From: Areca catechu
Taxonomy: Eukaryota > Streptophyta > Magnoliopsida > Arecales > Arecaceae
DNA length: 64,000 nt
Reading direction: 5' to 3'
Assembly (NCBI GenBank): GCA_021397845.1
Contig: CM038047.1
Span: 126,462,112-126,526,111 of the forward strand
The notes under the pieces: model-generated
Database searches by the model: none
Seen by the model: only the letters and a program-made list of their open reading frames with translations
Told to the model about the DNA's origin: nothing
Shown here: piece after piece, positions 44,788 through 55,361 of the stretch
Layout: each line of letters opens with the position of its first letter
Numbering within the stretch: position 1 is the stretch's first letter
Made by a program: the position numbers and the translations under genes

Positions 44788-45673
44788 CCTGTCTAGGGTT
44801 TCTGTCTGATTGTTTGTTTGAGTCCCTCTCTTTTTACTTTGTCTGCTCGAAGTAGACTCCCCAGGACGTCCGGTCCTAGGAACGAAGTGGGGTGCAAACC
44901 TCCTCCTCCCTTTCCACGGAGTGTTCCTAGGGCGTGTAGGGGATCCGTTGGGTTACAACTTCGTAGCAGAAATTGTAAACGGGAGTGCTCTGCTTTCAGC
45001 CCGTAATTGCCCTGTTGCAGGAATTATTTCTCACTGCAAGTAACTCCAAATTCAGTGATTTTTGTTTTGCTGAAATCAGTATAATTGAAACTATTTTGCA
45101 TAATTTTCCTGTGATTTATTAGTTTCCGTGGAATTTCTGAGAATTAAATTACTGCAACTCTGTTTTTGTGTTCTGCAATCCAATTATTCTTGAGTGTTCA
45201 TCTCTTAATTCATCTTAAGGGCATTTGAGCATCTAAGATAAGGGGAGGAGTTGATAACCTCTCCTTAGCCCAAAACCACCACCCACTCATTCGACCCTAA
45301 GCCTTTAATCTTAAAATTAATTAGACCTAATTTGCCCTAGTGGGCTAAGGACATCAACAAGTCGGGTCAAGGCTAGTGTTGAGTCAGTTTGTCTGGTTAC
45401 TCTGTGTGTGCTTTGTACTCAGTGTCTAGAACGGTGGTTCAGGGATTCTATCCCGAAGGGCTTGTGTGCTGGTCCGCCTACCTGGCCAATCTCTGATTGG
45501 TGTCTAGGATTGGCATTTAGGGACCTAACACTCCCCTTACACCTGCCTGGCTGAGTCCTGAGTTACTACAGGCTAGCTTGCCACTCTGATTGGGCATCTA
45601 GTTTGGACTCTAGGTCTAGTGAGCCAGTAGTCGCTTTAGTCAAGTCACATTCTGTGTGCTTGCTTGCATCATC
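44788..45673 (+). other. Leader of T, unit 1; no gene
   Basis: About 890 bp without a supported gene. The last 300 bp are homologous to the leader of B (GGTCCGCCTACCTGGCC; GGGACCTAACACTCCCC). It includes the conserved hairpin at 45486-45500. Retention of this segment while coding regions were lost suggests a needed cis signal. Confidence 0.7.
45486..45500 (+). promoter_or_regulatory. Conserved leader hairpin (T unit 1)
   Basis: CCAATCTCTGATTGG: six-pair stem and TCT loop. B has the same stem. F has CCAATT/AATTGG, a compensatory C-G to U-A change at the closing pair. Confidence 0.5.
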
Positions 45674-47314
45674 ATGTCTAGCCGGAATGGAGTACCCTAC
45701 CAACCTAGTCAAACCCAACCAGATTTAGAGGCCATGGTTAGAAATCTTACCGAAAGTATGACCAAATTGAGTCAGGACATGAATGAGGGTTTTTCCCAGT
45801 TTAGGGATCGAGTCCAAGTACTTGAGAAACGTAGACATCAAAATTGGACCCCTGATCCAAAATTTAATAGGCCCCAACCTCACCCATGCCAGGAACCTAG
45901 GAGGACCTTATACCGTGATCCCGAGCATAACCTTAGGAAGCCTAACCATGATATCTATAGTGTTGATCGTGTCTATGAGAGATCCTTACAATATTCTAGA
46001 CCAGTCACTCAACAATCCAAGTCTTCTAGATCAAACCATTTAGATCCACACCCATGCCCAAGTAAGGTCTCTACTAGCTTGAAACCCAGTGTGACCCAGG
46101 TTCCTATATCTCAAGAATGTTTGTTTTGTGGAGAAAGAGGCCATAAATCTAGTCAGTGCCAATGCATAGGACTGGCTTGTGCACAGCTAAGTGGTAAGAA
46201 TCCTAAGGATGACATTAATGAGGGAGAACCCAAGCCTACCAATGAGGAAGAACGGTTAGGTATGACAAGCCTAGAATCAGTTGACCCGATTACCACTGAC
46301 CCGAAACCCATTGAAGATGGCATCGAGGAAGTATATGATGCTGGCTTGAGTCTAGTTGATGAATATGAGGGGGAAGAACTTGAAGAATGTGACATTGATA
46401 CTATTGGTTCCTTACCTGAGGAGACCTTGGAAAACAACCAACTGGTAGGACCTAGTTCAGAAATTCAAGAGATTTGTGAGAACCAGGTTCCTTTAGTCAA
46501 ATACCCCCAGGAAGAACTCATAGTGTTAGCCCGAGCTATTAGTTCGTACCCTCTAATGAGGGTCATTCCCCAAGTACCAATTGAAGATCTTTGCACTGAA
46601 CTGTTTAAGTTTGCCCACCCTATGGTAGATCCTCTCCTTAGGATGACTGAATCAAGCCTCTTACAATTGGACCTTGTCCCATGCTCAGCCACTAAGGTCT
46701 CTCCCGTAATCTCTGTTGGACATCCTTTTCTTGAGCGGATTGATTCACCCAGTCCTGTAGAAGTCCTCCTTATGACCCCAGACCCCTTCCTTCGTATGAC
46801 TGACCTACCCTTCTATAGAGTATACCTTTCCTCACCCATAGGTCAAATTTCAAGTCTTGAGGTCGTCATCCATAGGCCCTTCCATGAATCATTCTCTAAT
46901 CCATTTCTTGAGAAAGTGGATCATTATTTGCTTAGAGAACAAACCTTAACTGTTGCAATCACATGTCCTAGGCTACTCCCCGAACCATCTCTTGATCCAT
47001 TCCTAGGAGTAGCAAACTTTTCCTTTCGTAAGGATGACCAGTTGACACTCATAGATCACCATTCAAACCTTCAGGTCACCACCTTTAGTCAGCAGGTAAC
47101 TCGAGACTCCGCCTCATATCTCCTCCCTTTCTCTAGGACTTCCAATGCTTCTTACACCATCCAAGTATACTTTGTCGGAGTCTTTAGAGTGAACCACGTG
47201 TCAGAACCTATTAGGTTTGCCACCTACTTCTGGAAGACCTTATGGCACCTACTAGGCACCCATGATAAGTTTTCATGCTCTGCATGCCATCCTCCGACCC
47301 AAGGTCAAGCCTAG
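45674..47314 (+). CDS. T ORF1, unit 1: gag N-terminus, zinc knuckle, unrecognised domain
   Basis: 546 residues from ATG 45674 (MSSRNGVPYQPSQ, aligned with gag starts of B, F and C; six upstream codons are open but not conserved). Residues 1-60 are a coiled-coil-like gag N-terminus. The capsid domain is absent. CLFCGERGHKSSQC (149-162) is a complete CX2CX4HX4C knuckle, followed by the acidic gag tail (EEVYDAGLSLVDEYEGEE). About 245-510 is unrecognised and contains the PFL-type motif five times. The last 33 residues are integrase remnant (RFATYFWKTLWHLLGTHDK). It may bind element RNA. The identical protein in both units is what recent duplication predicts. Confidence 0.85.
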   Translation: MSSRNGVPYQPSQTQPDLEAMVRNLTESMTKLSQDMNEGFSQFRDRVQVLEKRRHQNWTPDPKFNRPQPHPCQEPRRTLYRDPEHNLRKPNHDIYSVDRVYERSLQYSRPVTQQSKSSRSNHLDPHPCPSKVSTSLKPSVTQVPISQECLFCGERGHKSSQCQCIGLACAQLSGKNPKDDINEGEPKPTNEEERLGMTSLESVDPITTDPKPIEDGIEEVYDAGLSLVDEYEGEELEECDIDTIGSLPEETLENNQLVGPSSEIQEICENQVPLVKYPQEELIVLARAISSYPLMRVIPQVPIEDLCTELFKFAHPMVDPLLRMTESSLLQLDLVPCSATKVSPVISVGHPFLERIDSPSPVEVLLMTPDPFLRMTDLPFYRVYLSSPIGQISSLEVVIHRPFHESFSNPFLEKVDHYLLREQTLTVAITCPRLLPEPSLDPFLGVANFSFRKDDQLTLIDHHSNLQVTTFSQQVTRDSASYLLPFSRTSNASYTIQVYFVGVFRVNHVSEPIRFATYFWKTLWHLLGTHDKFSCSACHPPTQGQA

Positions 47315-47727
47315 AGAGCCGTAGTTTGTTAGGTTTAGACCTAGGGTTCCTTTGAATAAAGTCCATTATTTAGGAATGTATTGTCAGTCGAGTTTAGGAC
47401 ATTGACTCAGATTTTGGTTGAGTGAGAATACCAGGAATTGGGATTTGTATTTTGTTCAGGGCTGAAATTGCATTCAATGTTTCGATCAATAGGTCTATAG
47501 GCTAAAGTCCCTTTGAAATTGTTCTTGGATACAAGCCTCACACCACTTGATCTGATTTTACTATTAGCCCACACACACGAGTCTCCGAGTCTGCTAAAGT
47601 TTTTGCACAGCATATAAAAGACTTGCATAAAGAAATTCAAGCCAAAATAAATTTAAGTAACGAAACTTATAAGAAATTGGCTGATTCTCAAAGGTGAGTC
47701 AAAACTTTTGACGAAGGAGACTATGTA
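47315..47727 (+). pseudogene. Degenerate integrase segment of T, unit 1
   Basis: Readable fragments of the integrase stretch between the core and C-terminus: KSPFEIVLGYKP, THTRVSESAKVFAQHIKDLH and INLSNETYKKLADSQR, with stops including a TGA just before 47698. It separates ORF1 from the chromodomain frame. Confidence 0.7.
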
Positions 47728-48276
47728 ATGATTAGGTTAAGGCCTGAACGGTTTCCTCCTGGAACCGTTAGAAAGTTACATGCTAGGGGAGCTGGACCAT
47801 TTAGAGTGGTAAAGAGAGTAGGATCCAATGCCTATGTGCTCGAGTTGCCTCCAGAACTAGGCATTAGCTCCACTTTCAACATTACAGACCTAGTAGAGTA
47901 TAGGGAGCCAGCTGTGATTCCCAGTGAGGCTTTTGAACCTAATCCTGCTCTTGCGAGTGAACCTGACCCTGTGTGTCCACCAACAAATTGGCCTGTGAGG
48001 AAAGAGCAGATTGAAAAGATCCTGGATGATCAGGTTATCTCTACTCGTAATCGAGGATACCAAAGATACCTGGTCCGCTGGCTAGGAAGGCCAGATTCTG
48101 ATGACTCTTGGATCTCCCGAGAAGAGTTACAAGAGCTGGACCCAGACCTCTTGGAGAGATACCAGAGCCAACTTGATCCATACTCGACAGGGTCGAGTTC
48201 CTCCCACCCTGGGAGAATTGGTGCGGGCACCAGACTCAGAAGAAGACTTCAGAGCTCCATCTGGATCTCTGATTAA
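47728..48276 (+). CDS. T ORF2, unit 1: integrase C-terminus and chromodomain
   Basis: 182 residues from an in-frame ATG: MIRLRPERFPPGTVRKLHAR, GAGPFRVVKRVGSNAYVLEL, LGISSTFNITDLVEY, then chromodomain ILDDQVISTRNRGYQRYLV, RWLGRPDSDDSWISREEL. The stop lies 58 bp inside LTR2. Whether it is translated is unknown: upstream stops would require separate initiation. Its intact state in both units is expected from recency alone, but T-rel also keeps it open. Confidence 0.7.
   Translation: MIRLRPERFPPGTVRKLHARGAGPFRVVKRVGSNAYVLELPPELGISSTFNITDLVEYREPAVIPSEAFEPNPALASEPDPVCPPTNWPVRKEQIEKILDDQVISTRNRGYQRYLVRWLGRPDSDDSWISREELQELDPDLLERYQSQLDPYSTGSSSSHPGRIGAGTRLRRRLQSSIWISD
48211..48218 (+). other. Polypurine tract of T, unit 1
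   Basis: GGGAGAAT directly before LTR2, with the same form before every chromovirus 3' LTR here (AGGAGAAT in B). Unit 2 copy at 53369-53376. Confidence 0.7.
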
Positions 48277-49898
48277 CCTTGCCCGAAGAATTAGGGTTTT
48301 TGGTTTGTAATAAGAGTTGACTAGATCAACTCAATTTAGCTTGAGTCTACATTACCTGCATTTTATTTTGTTGAGTCATGTTGACTCGGTAGTGGACTAG
48401 GGTTTCAAAATGGGATGTTACACTTTCTTCCAAGACCAGGCAAGTGGACACCACACTCCCAGCCACACTCCCAGTCCAGGGGGCGCCATATCCACATCCA
48501 GCAGCTTTTGGTCCCCACTCCACAGATGGCAACCTCCTTCTCTCATGCGCCAGATAAGGAGAAGTCCACCAAGAGACCACCAATCAAGGGGGCGGCCAAG
48601 ACTTTCCCAAGAAAATCCAAGCAAAGAAGGGAAGAAATTTCTCTTGGAAGAGCATATCAAGGGGCGCCCATTACCTGCCAAAAAAACCTAAAACAAAGAT
48701 GGGAAGAGCCTTGACTTAGGGAGGAAGAAAAGGAGGAGTCCAAAAGAGTTCATCCAGGGAAGGAAGAAAATTTTTCTTGAAAAATCCAAGCAAGGTGGCG
48801 CCATCTACCTGCCATTTATAACCCAAATCCTAATTTTTGGTATTTTGGCCGACCATATGTAAGGGATTTGCCCTAATTTTGAGATCCCCTCCTTTAGTCC
48901 CACATGGGAAAATATGAAACCCTTCTCCCTTGTAAAGCATTATAAATTACATCCCTCTTGTAAGTTGAAAACAATCAATGAAGAAAAATTATTTTTGCTA
49001 TTCTCTTGTATTGAGTGACCTAGGTTTCTCTTCTTCCGCACTATTCTAAGTGTTGAGCTCCGTGAGGGGGTAATCCGGGTTCCATTGGAGCCTTGAGGAG
49101 GTGAGAGATCTCCATCTTTATCCAAAACCCTAGGTTAGCCACTTGAAATTCCAAAACCCTAGCCACCTTTCATTATTTTCCATCCACCAAACCCTAGATC
49201 CATCCATCTCCCACGGCCTCTCTCTCTCTACAAGTCCAGGCTGTCCACCTTCATCCAGATCCAGTCCGGCTACTTCAGATCCAGAGCAAGTTCCAAGGAA
49301 AATCACATCAGCATCCAGGAGAATCCAGTTTTCAGCAATTTCGATCTTCAAGTTCATCAACCTGGTAAATCTTTTCCTTGACTCTCTGATTCCATCAATT
49401 GTTTTTCTTCTCTTCCAGATCTTGAGTTCAGGAGAAGCCAACCCGCCAAAGGACCAGTATTGGAGGATCCATTACGAAGATATCCGACTCCGAGGATCCA
49501 ACAATCTGCTCGGGAGAGTTCTTCCACCCAAAATCTGTGAAGATCATTGTCTGGTTAGATAAACCTTCCCTTCTCTTTATTTCTGTTTTGTTGAAAGCTC
49601 GGAGTGAAACCCTAGGTCTGGGAGTTTCTCAACCCCCAGCGATCCGTTGCTTCTGAACTACTCTGATACTTTAGTTTCCTTAAAATTGTGCTTTCAATTA
49701 TCATATTAGTCTCTTTCAATGTTAGGTTAACTTTTCTTTGATTTGAAGCCAACTTCTACAAACATATAAAAACAACAAAAAAATTAGTTAATCTTAATCT
49801 ACTTCCGCATCGCGTCCCTTTATTTGTTCTGCATCATTTTTGGTATCAGAGCTTCCGTTCTGCATCAATTTTGGTATCAGAGCTTTCGTCCTGCATCA
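48219..49898 (+). repeat. LTR2 of T (1680 bp), shared by both units
   Basis: It serves as 3' LTR of unit 1 and 5' LTR of unit 2. Private differences: T instead of G near 48880 and T instead of C near 49241. No TSD flanks it. Confidence 0.9.
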
Positions 49899-50831
49899 AT
49901 TTTGGTATCAGAGCTTTCGTTCTGCATCAATTTTGGTATCAGAGCCCTGTCTAGGGTTTCTGTCTGATTGTTTGTTTGAGTCCCTCTCTTTTTACTTTGT
50001 CTGCTCGAAGTAGACTCCCCAGGACGTCCGGTCCTAGGAACGAAGTGGGGTGCAAACCTCCTCCTCCCTTTCCACGGAGTGTTCCTAGGGCGTGTAGGGG
50101 ATCCGTTGGGTTACAACTTCGTAGCAGAAATTGTAAACGGGAGTGCTCTGCTTTCAGCCCGTAATTGCCCTGTTGCAGGAATTATTTCTCACTGCAGGTA
50201 ACTCCAAATTCAGTGATTTTTGTTTTGCTGAAATCAGTATAATTGAAACTATTTTGCATAATTTTCCTGTGATTTATTAGTTTCCGTGGAATTTCTGAGA
50301 ATTAAATTACTGCAACTCTGTTTTTGTGTTCTGCAATCCAATTATTCTTGAGTGTTCATCTCTTAATTCATCTTAAGGGCATTTGAGCATCTAAGATAAG
50401 GGGAGGAGTTGATAACCTCTCCTTAGCCCAAAACCACCACCCACTCATTCGACCCTAAGCCTTTAATCTTAAAATTAATTAGACCTAATTTGCCCTAGTG
50501 GGCTAAGGACATCAACAAGTCGGGTCAAGGCTAGTGTTGAGTCAGTTTGTCTGGTTACTCTGTGTGTGCTTTGTACTCAGTGTCTAGAACGGTGGTTCAG
50601 GGATTCTATCCCGAAGGGCTTGTGTGCTGGTCCGCCTACCTGGCCAATCTCTGATTGGTGTCTAGGATTGGCATTTAGGGACCTAACACTCCCCTTACAC
50701 CTGCCTGGCTGAGTCCTGAGTTACTACAGGCTAGCTTGCCACTCTGATTGGGCATCTAGTTTGGACTCTAGGTCTAGTGAGCCAGTAGTCGCTTTAGTCA
50801 AGTCACATTCTGTGTGCTTGCTTGCATCATC
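49899..50831 (+). other. Leader of T, unit 2
   Basis: Copy of 44741-45673 with one substitution noted (G at 50197, A at 45039). PBS in standard position at 49903-49914; hairpin at 50644-50658. Confidence 0.8.
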
Positions 50832-52472
50832 ATGTCTAGCCGGAATGGAGTACCCTACCAACCTAGTCAAACCCAACCAGATTTAGAGGCCATGGTTAGA
50901 AATCTTACCGAAAGTATGACCAAATTGAGTCAGGACATGAATGAGGGTTTTTCCCAGTTTAGGGATCGAGTCCAAGTACTTGAGAAACGTAGACATCAAA
51001 ATTGGACCCCTGATCCAAAATTTAATAGGCCCCAACCTCACCCATGCCAGGAACCTAGGAGGACCTTATACCGTGATCCCGAGCATAACCTTAGAAAGCC
51101 TAACCATGATATCTATAGTGTTGATCGTGTCTATGAGAGATCCTTACAATATTCTAGACCAGTCACTCAACAATCCAAGTCTTCTAGATCAAACCATTTA
51201 GATCCACACCCATGCCCAAGTAAGGTCTCTACTAGCTTGAAACCCAGTGTGACCCAGGTTCCTATATCTCAAGAATGTTTGTTTTGTGGAGAAAGAGGCC
51301 ATAAATCTAGTCAGTGCCAATGCATAGGACTGGCTTGTGCACAGCTAAGTGGTAAGAATCCTAAGGATGACATTAATGAGGGAGAACCCAAGCCTACCAA
51401 TGAGGAAGAACGGTTAGGTATGACAAGCCTAGAATCAGTTGACCCGATTACCACTGACCCGAAACCCATTGAAGATGGCATCGAGGAAGTATATGATGCT
51501 GGCTTGAGTCTAGTTGATGAATATGAGGGGGAAGAACTTGAAGAATGTGACATTGATACTATTGGTTCCTTACCTGAGGAGACCTTGGAAAACAACCAAC
51601 TGGTAGGACCTAGTTCAGAAATTCAAGAGATTTGTGAGAACCAGGTTCCTTTAGTCAAATACCCCCAGGAAGAACTCATAGTGTTAGCCCGAGCTATTAG
51701 TTCGTACCCTCTAATGAGAGTCATTCCCCAAGTACCAATTGAAGATCTTTGCACTGAACTGTTTAAGTTTGCCCACCCTATGGTAGATCCTCTCCTTAGG
51801 ATGACTGAATCAAGCCTCTTACAATTGGACCTTGTCCCATGCTCAGCCACTAAGGTCTCTCCCGTAATCTCTGTTGGACATCCTTTTCTTGAGCGGATTG
51901 ATTCACCCAGTCCTGTAGAAGTCCTCCTTATGACCCCAGACCCCTTCCTTCGTATGACTGACCTACCCTTCTATAGAGTATACCTTTCCTCACCCATAGG
52001 TCAAATTTCAAGTCTTGAGGTCGTCATCCATAGGCCCTTCCATGAATCATTCTCTAATCCATTTCTTGAGAAAGTGGATCATTATTTGCTTAGAGAACAA
52101 ACCTTAACTGTTGCAATCACATGTCCTAGGCTACTCCCCGAACCATCTCTTGATCCATTCCTAGGAGTAGCAAACTTTTCCTTTCGTAAGGATGACCAGT
52201 TGACACTCATAGATCACCATTCAAACCTTCAGGTCACCACCTTTAGTCAGCAGGTAACTCGAGACTCCGCCTCATATCTCCTCCCTTTCTCTAGGACTTC
52301 CAATGCTTCTTACACCATCCAAGTATACTTTGTCGGAGTCTTTAGAGTGAACCACGTGTCAGAACCTATTAGGTTTGCCACCTACTTCTGGAAGACCTTA
52401 TGGCACCTACTAGGCACCCATGATAAGTTTTCATGCTCTGCATGCCATCCTCCGACCCAAGGTCAAGCCTAG
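50832..52472 (+). CDS. T ORF1, unit 2
   Basis: Same 546-residue product as 45674-47314. The two differences seen in the gene (AGG to AGA near 51094 and near 51718) are synonymous Arg codons. Zinc knuckle, unrecognised domain and integrase remnant are as described for unit 1. Confidence 0.85.
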   Translation: MSSRNGVPYQPSQTQPDLEAMVRNLTESMTKLSQDMNEGFSQFRDRVQVLEKRRHQNWTPDPKFNRPQPHPCQEPRRTLYRDPEHNLRKPNHDIYSVDRVYERSLQYSRPVTQQSKSSRSNHLDPHPCPSKVSTSLKPSVTQVPISQECLFCGERGHKSSQCQCIGLACAQLSGKNPKDDINEGEPKPTNEEERLGMTSLESVDPITTDPKPIEDGIEEVYDAGLSLVDEYEGEELEECDIDTIGSLPEETLENNQLVGPSSEIQEICENQVPLVKYPQEELIVLARAISSYPLMRVIPQVPIEDLCTELFKFAHPMVDPLLRMTESSLLQLDLVPCSATKVSPVISVGHPFLERIDSPSPVEVLLMTPDPFLRMTDLPFYRVYLSSPIGQISSLEVVIHRPFHESFSNPFLEKVDHYLLREQTLTVAITCPRLLPEPSLDPFLGVANFSFRKDDQLTLIDHHSNLQVTTFSQQVTRDSASYLLPFSRTSNASYTIQVYFVGVFRVNHVSEPIRFATYFWKTLWHLLGTHDKFSCSACHPPTQGQA

Positions 52473-52885
52473 AGAGCCGTAGTTTGTTAGGTTTAGACCT
52501 AGGGTTCCTTTGAATAAAGTCCATTATTTAGGAATGTATTGTCAGTCGAGTTTAGGACATTGACTCAGATTTTGGTTGAGTGAGAATACCAGGAATTGGG
52601 ATTTGTATTTTGTTCAGGGCTGAAATTGCATTCAATGTTTCGATCAATAGGTCTATAGGCTAAAGTCCCTTTGAAATTGTTCTTGGATACAAGCCTCACA
52701 CCACTTGATCTGATTTTACTATTAGCCCACACACACGAGTCTCCGAGTCTGCTAAAGTTTTTGCACAGCATATAAAAGACTTGCATAAAGAAATTCAAGC
52801 CAAAATAAATTTAAGTAACGAAACTTATAAGAAATTGGCTGATTCTCAAAGGTGAGTCAAAACTTTTGACGAAGGAGACTATGTA

Positions 52886-53434
52886 ATGATTAGGTTAAGG
52901 CCTGAACGGTTTCCTCCTGGAACCGTTAGAAAGTTACATGCTAGGGGAGCTGGACCATTTAGAGTGGTAAAGAGAGTAGGATCCAATGCCTATGTGCTCG
53001 AGTTGCCTCCAGAACTAGGCATTAGCTCCACTTTCAACATTACAGACCTAGTAGAGTATAGGGAGCCAGCTGTGATTCCCAGTGAGGCTTTTGAACCTAA
53101 TCCTGCTCTTGCGAGTGAACCTGACCCTGTGTGTCCACCAACAAATTGGCCTGTGAGGAAAGAGCAGATTGAAAAGATCCTGGATGATCAGGTTATCTCT
53201 ACTCGTAATCGAGGATACCAAAGATACCTGGTCCGCTGGCTAGGAAGGCCAGATTCTGATGACTCTTGGATCTCCCGAGAAGAGTTACAAGAGCTGGACC
53301 CAGACCTCTTGGAGAGATACCAGAGCCAACTTGATCCATACTCGACAGGGTCGAGTTCCTCCCACCCTGGGAGAATTGGTGCGGGCACCAGACTCAGAAG
53401 AAGACTTCAGAGCTCCATCTGGATCTCTGATTAA
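52886..53434 (+). CDS. T ORF2, unit 2: integrase C-terminus and chromodomain
   Basis: Identical product to 47728-48276. The frame ends 58 bp into LTR3. The degenerate integrase segment 52473-52885 with stops lies upstream, as in unit 1. Confidence 0.7.
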   Translation: MIRLRPERFPPGTVRKLHARGAGPFRVVKRVGSNAYVLELPPELGISSTFNITDLVEYREPAVIPSEAFEPNPALASEPDPVCPPTNWPVRKEQIEKILDDQVISTRNRGYQRYLVRWLGRPDSDDSWISREELQELDPDLLERYQSQLDPYSTGSSSSHPGRIGAGTRLRRRLQSSIWISD

Positions 53435-55056
53435 CCTTGCCCGAAGAATTAGGGTTTTTGGTTTGTAATAAGAGTTGACTAGATCAACTCAATTTAGCTT
53501 GAGTCTACATTACCTGCATTTTATTTTGTTGAGTCATGTTGACTCGGTAGTGGACTAGGGTTTCAAAATGGGATGTTACACTTTCTTCCAAGACCAGGCA
53601 AGTGGACACCACACTCCCAGCCACACTCCCAGTCCAGGGGGCGCCATATCCACATCCAGCAGCTTTTGGTCCCCACTCCACAGATGGCAACCTCCTTCTC
53701 TCATGCGCCAGATAAGGAGAAGTCCACCAAGAGACCACCAATCAAGGGGGCGGCCAAGACTTTCCCAAGAAAATCCAAGCAAAGAAGGGAAGAAATTTCT
53801 CTTGGAAGAGCATATCAAGGGGCGCCCATTACCTGCCAAAAAAACCTAAAACAAAGATGGGAAGAGCCTTGACTTAGGGAGGAAGAAAAGGAGGAGTCCA
53901 AAAGAGTTCATCCAGGGAAGGAAGAAAATTTTTCTTGAAAAATCCAAGCAAGGTGGCGCCATCTACCTGCCATTTATAACCCAAATCCTAATTTTTGGTA
54001 TTTTGGCCGACCATATGTAAGGGATTTGCCCTAATTTGGAGATCCCCTCCTTTAGTCCCACATGGGAAAATATGAAACCCTTCTCCCTTGTAAAGCATTA
54101 TAAATTACATCCCTCTTGTAAGTTGAAAACAATCAATGAAGAAAAATTATTTTTGCTATTCTCTTGTATTGAGTGACCTAGGTTTCTCTTCTTCCGCACT
54201 ATTCTAAGTGTTGAGCTCCGTGAGGGGGTAATCCGGGTTCCATTGGAGCCTTGAGGAGGTGAGAGATCTCCATCTTTATCCAAAACCCTAGGTTAGCCAC
54301 TTGAAATTCCAAAACCCTAGCCACCTTTCATTATTTTCCATCCACCAAACCCTAGATCCATCCATCTCCCACGGCCTCTCTCTCTCTACAAGTCCAGGCC
54401 GTCCACCTTCATCCAGATCCAGTCCGGCTACTTCAGATCCAGAGCAAGTTCCAAGGAAAATCACATCAGCATCCAGGAGAATCCAGTTTTCAGCAATTTC
54501 GATCTTCAAGTTCATCAACCTGGTAAATCTTTTCCTTGACTCTCTGATTCCATCAATTGTTTTTCTTCTCTTCCAGATCTTGAGTTCAAGAGAAGCCAAC
54601 CCGCCAAAGGACCAGTATTGGAGGATCCATTACGAAGATATCCGACTCCGAGGATCCAACAATCTGCTCGGGAGAGTTCTTCCACCCAAAATCTGTGAAG
54701 ATCATTGTCTGGTTAGATAAACCTTCCCTTCTCTTTATTTCTGTTTTGTTGAAAGCTCGGAGTGAAACCCTAGGTCTGGGAGTTTCTCAACCCCCAGCGA
54801 TCCGTTGCTTCTGAACTACTCTGATACTTTAGTTTCCTTAAAATTGTGCTTTCAATTATCATATTAGTCTCTTTCAATGTTAGGTTAACTTTTCTTTGAT
54901 TTGAAGCCAACTTCTACAAACATATAAAAACAACAAAAAAATTAGTTAATCTTAATCTACTTCCGCATCGCGTCCCTTTATTTGTTCTGCATCATTTTTG
55001 GTATCAGAGCTTCCGTTCTGCATCAATTTTGGTATCAGAGCTTTCGTCCTGCATCA
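53377..55056 (+). repeat. LTR3 of T (1680 bp)
   Basis: Terminal 3' LTR. It ends CTGCATCA followed by TSD TGGTC (55057-55061), which fixes the LTR end at the third repeat unit. Private difference: A instead of G near 54589. Confidence 0.92.
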
Positions 55057-55361
55057 TGGTCTTGCTGAAGAGCCCGTCTAGGGTTGTTGGGTGTCTCAAA
55101 CTCAGATTCAGGCTCTAACTCATTTTGGACTTCATGATTTCCTCCAAGGGTACGAGCTTCTAATCGATCAAGTCTAGCAGTGATATGGGTTATCTGATTG
55201 GTCATGTTTTGATTGGTCAAGGCTAATTGATCAGTTAAGTTTTTGTTCAGCCTGGTCATTTGGTTATTCAAAGATTTCATCAGACACTCAAAGTTTTGTT
55301 CCGTGGTTGCACTAGATTTGGCTTGGGTTTGCTGATAAGGTGCTCGTGATCTATTTGCCAT
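55057..55361 (-). pseudogene. gag N-terminus of F, right of T
   Basis: Start ATG 55359-55361 (MANRSRAPYQQTQ). Coiled-coil-like Asn/Gln-rich segment (NQMTRLNKNLTDQLALTNQN), then ETPNNPRR-type motifs up to the TSD, where the frame continues in 43061 and leftwards. Confidence 0.83.

Larger units (their letters stand above)
43062..55056 (+). mobile_element. Element T: tandem non-autonomous chromovirus array
   Basis: LTR1 43062-44740, interior 44741-48218, LTR2 48219-49898, interior 49899-53376, LTR3 53377-55056. The repeat period is 5158 bp (one A shorter in LTR1). By eye the copies differ at about ten sites over 12 kb. Each interior has a PBS, a long leader, one intact ORF with a zinc knuckle, an integrase remnant and a chromodomain. 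It lacks capsid, protease, RT, RNase H and integrase core, so it depends on other elements. Confidence 0.92.

Noticed and set aside
44818..45006. 62-codon ORF in the T leader
   Set aside because: No conservation in the leaders of B or F, and it lies upstream of a clear gag start. It is probably chance.
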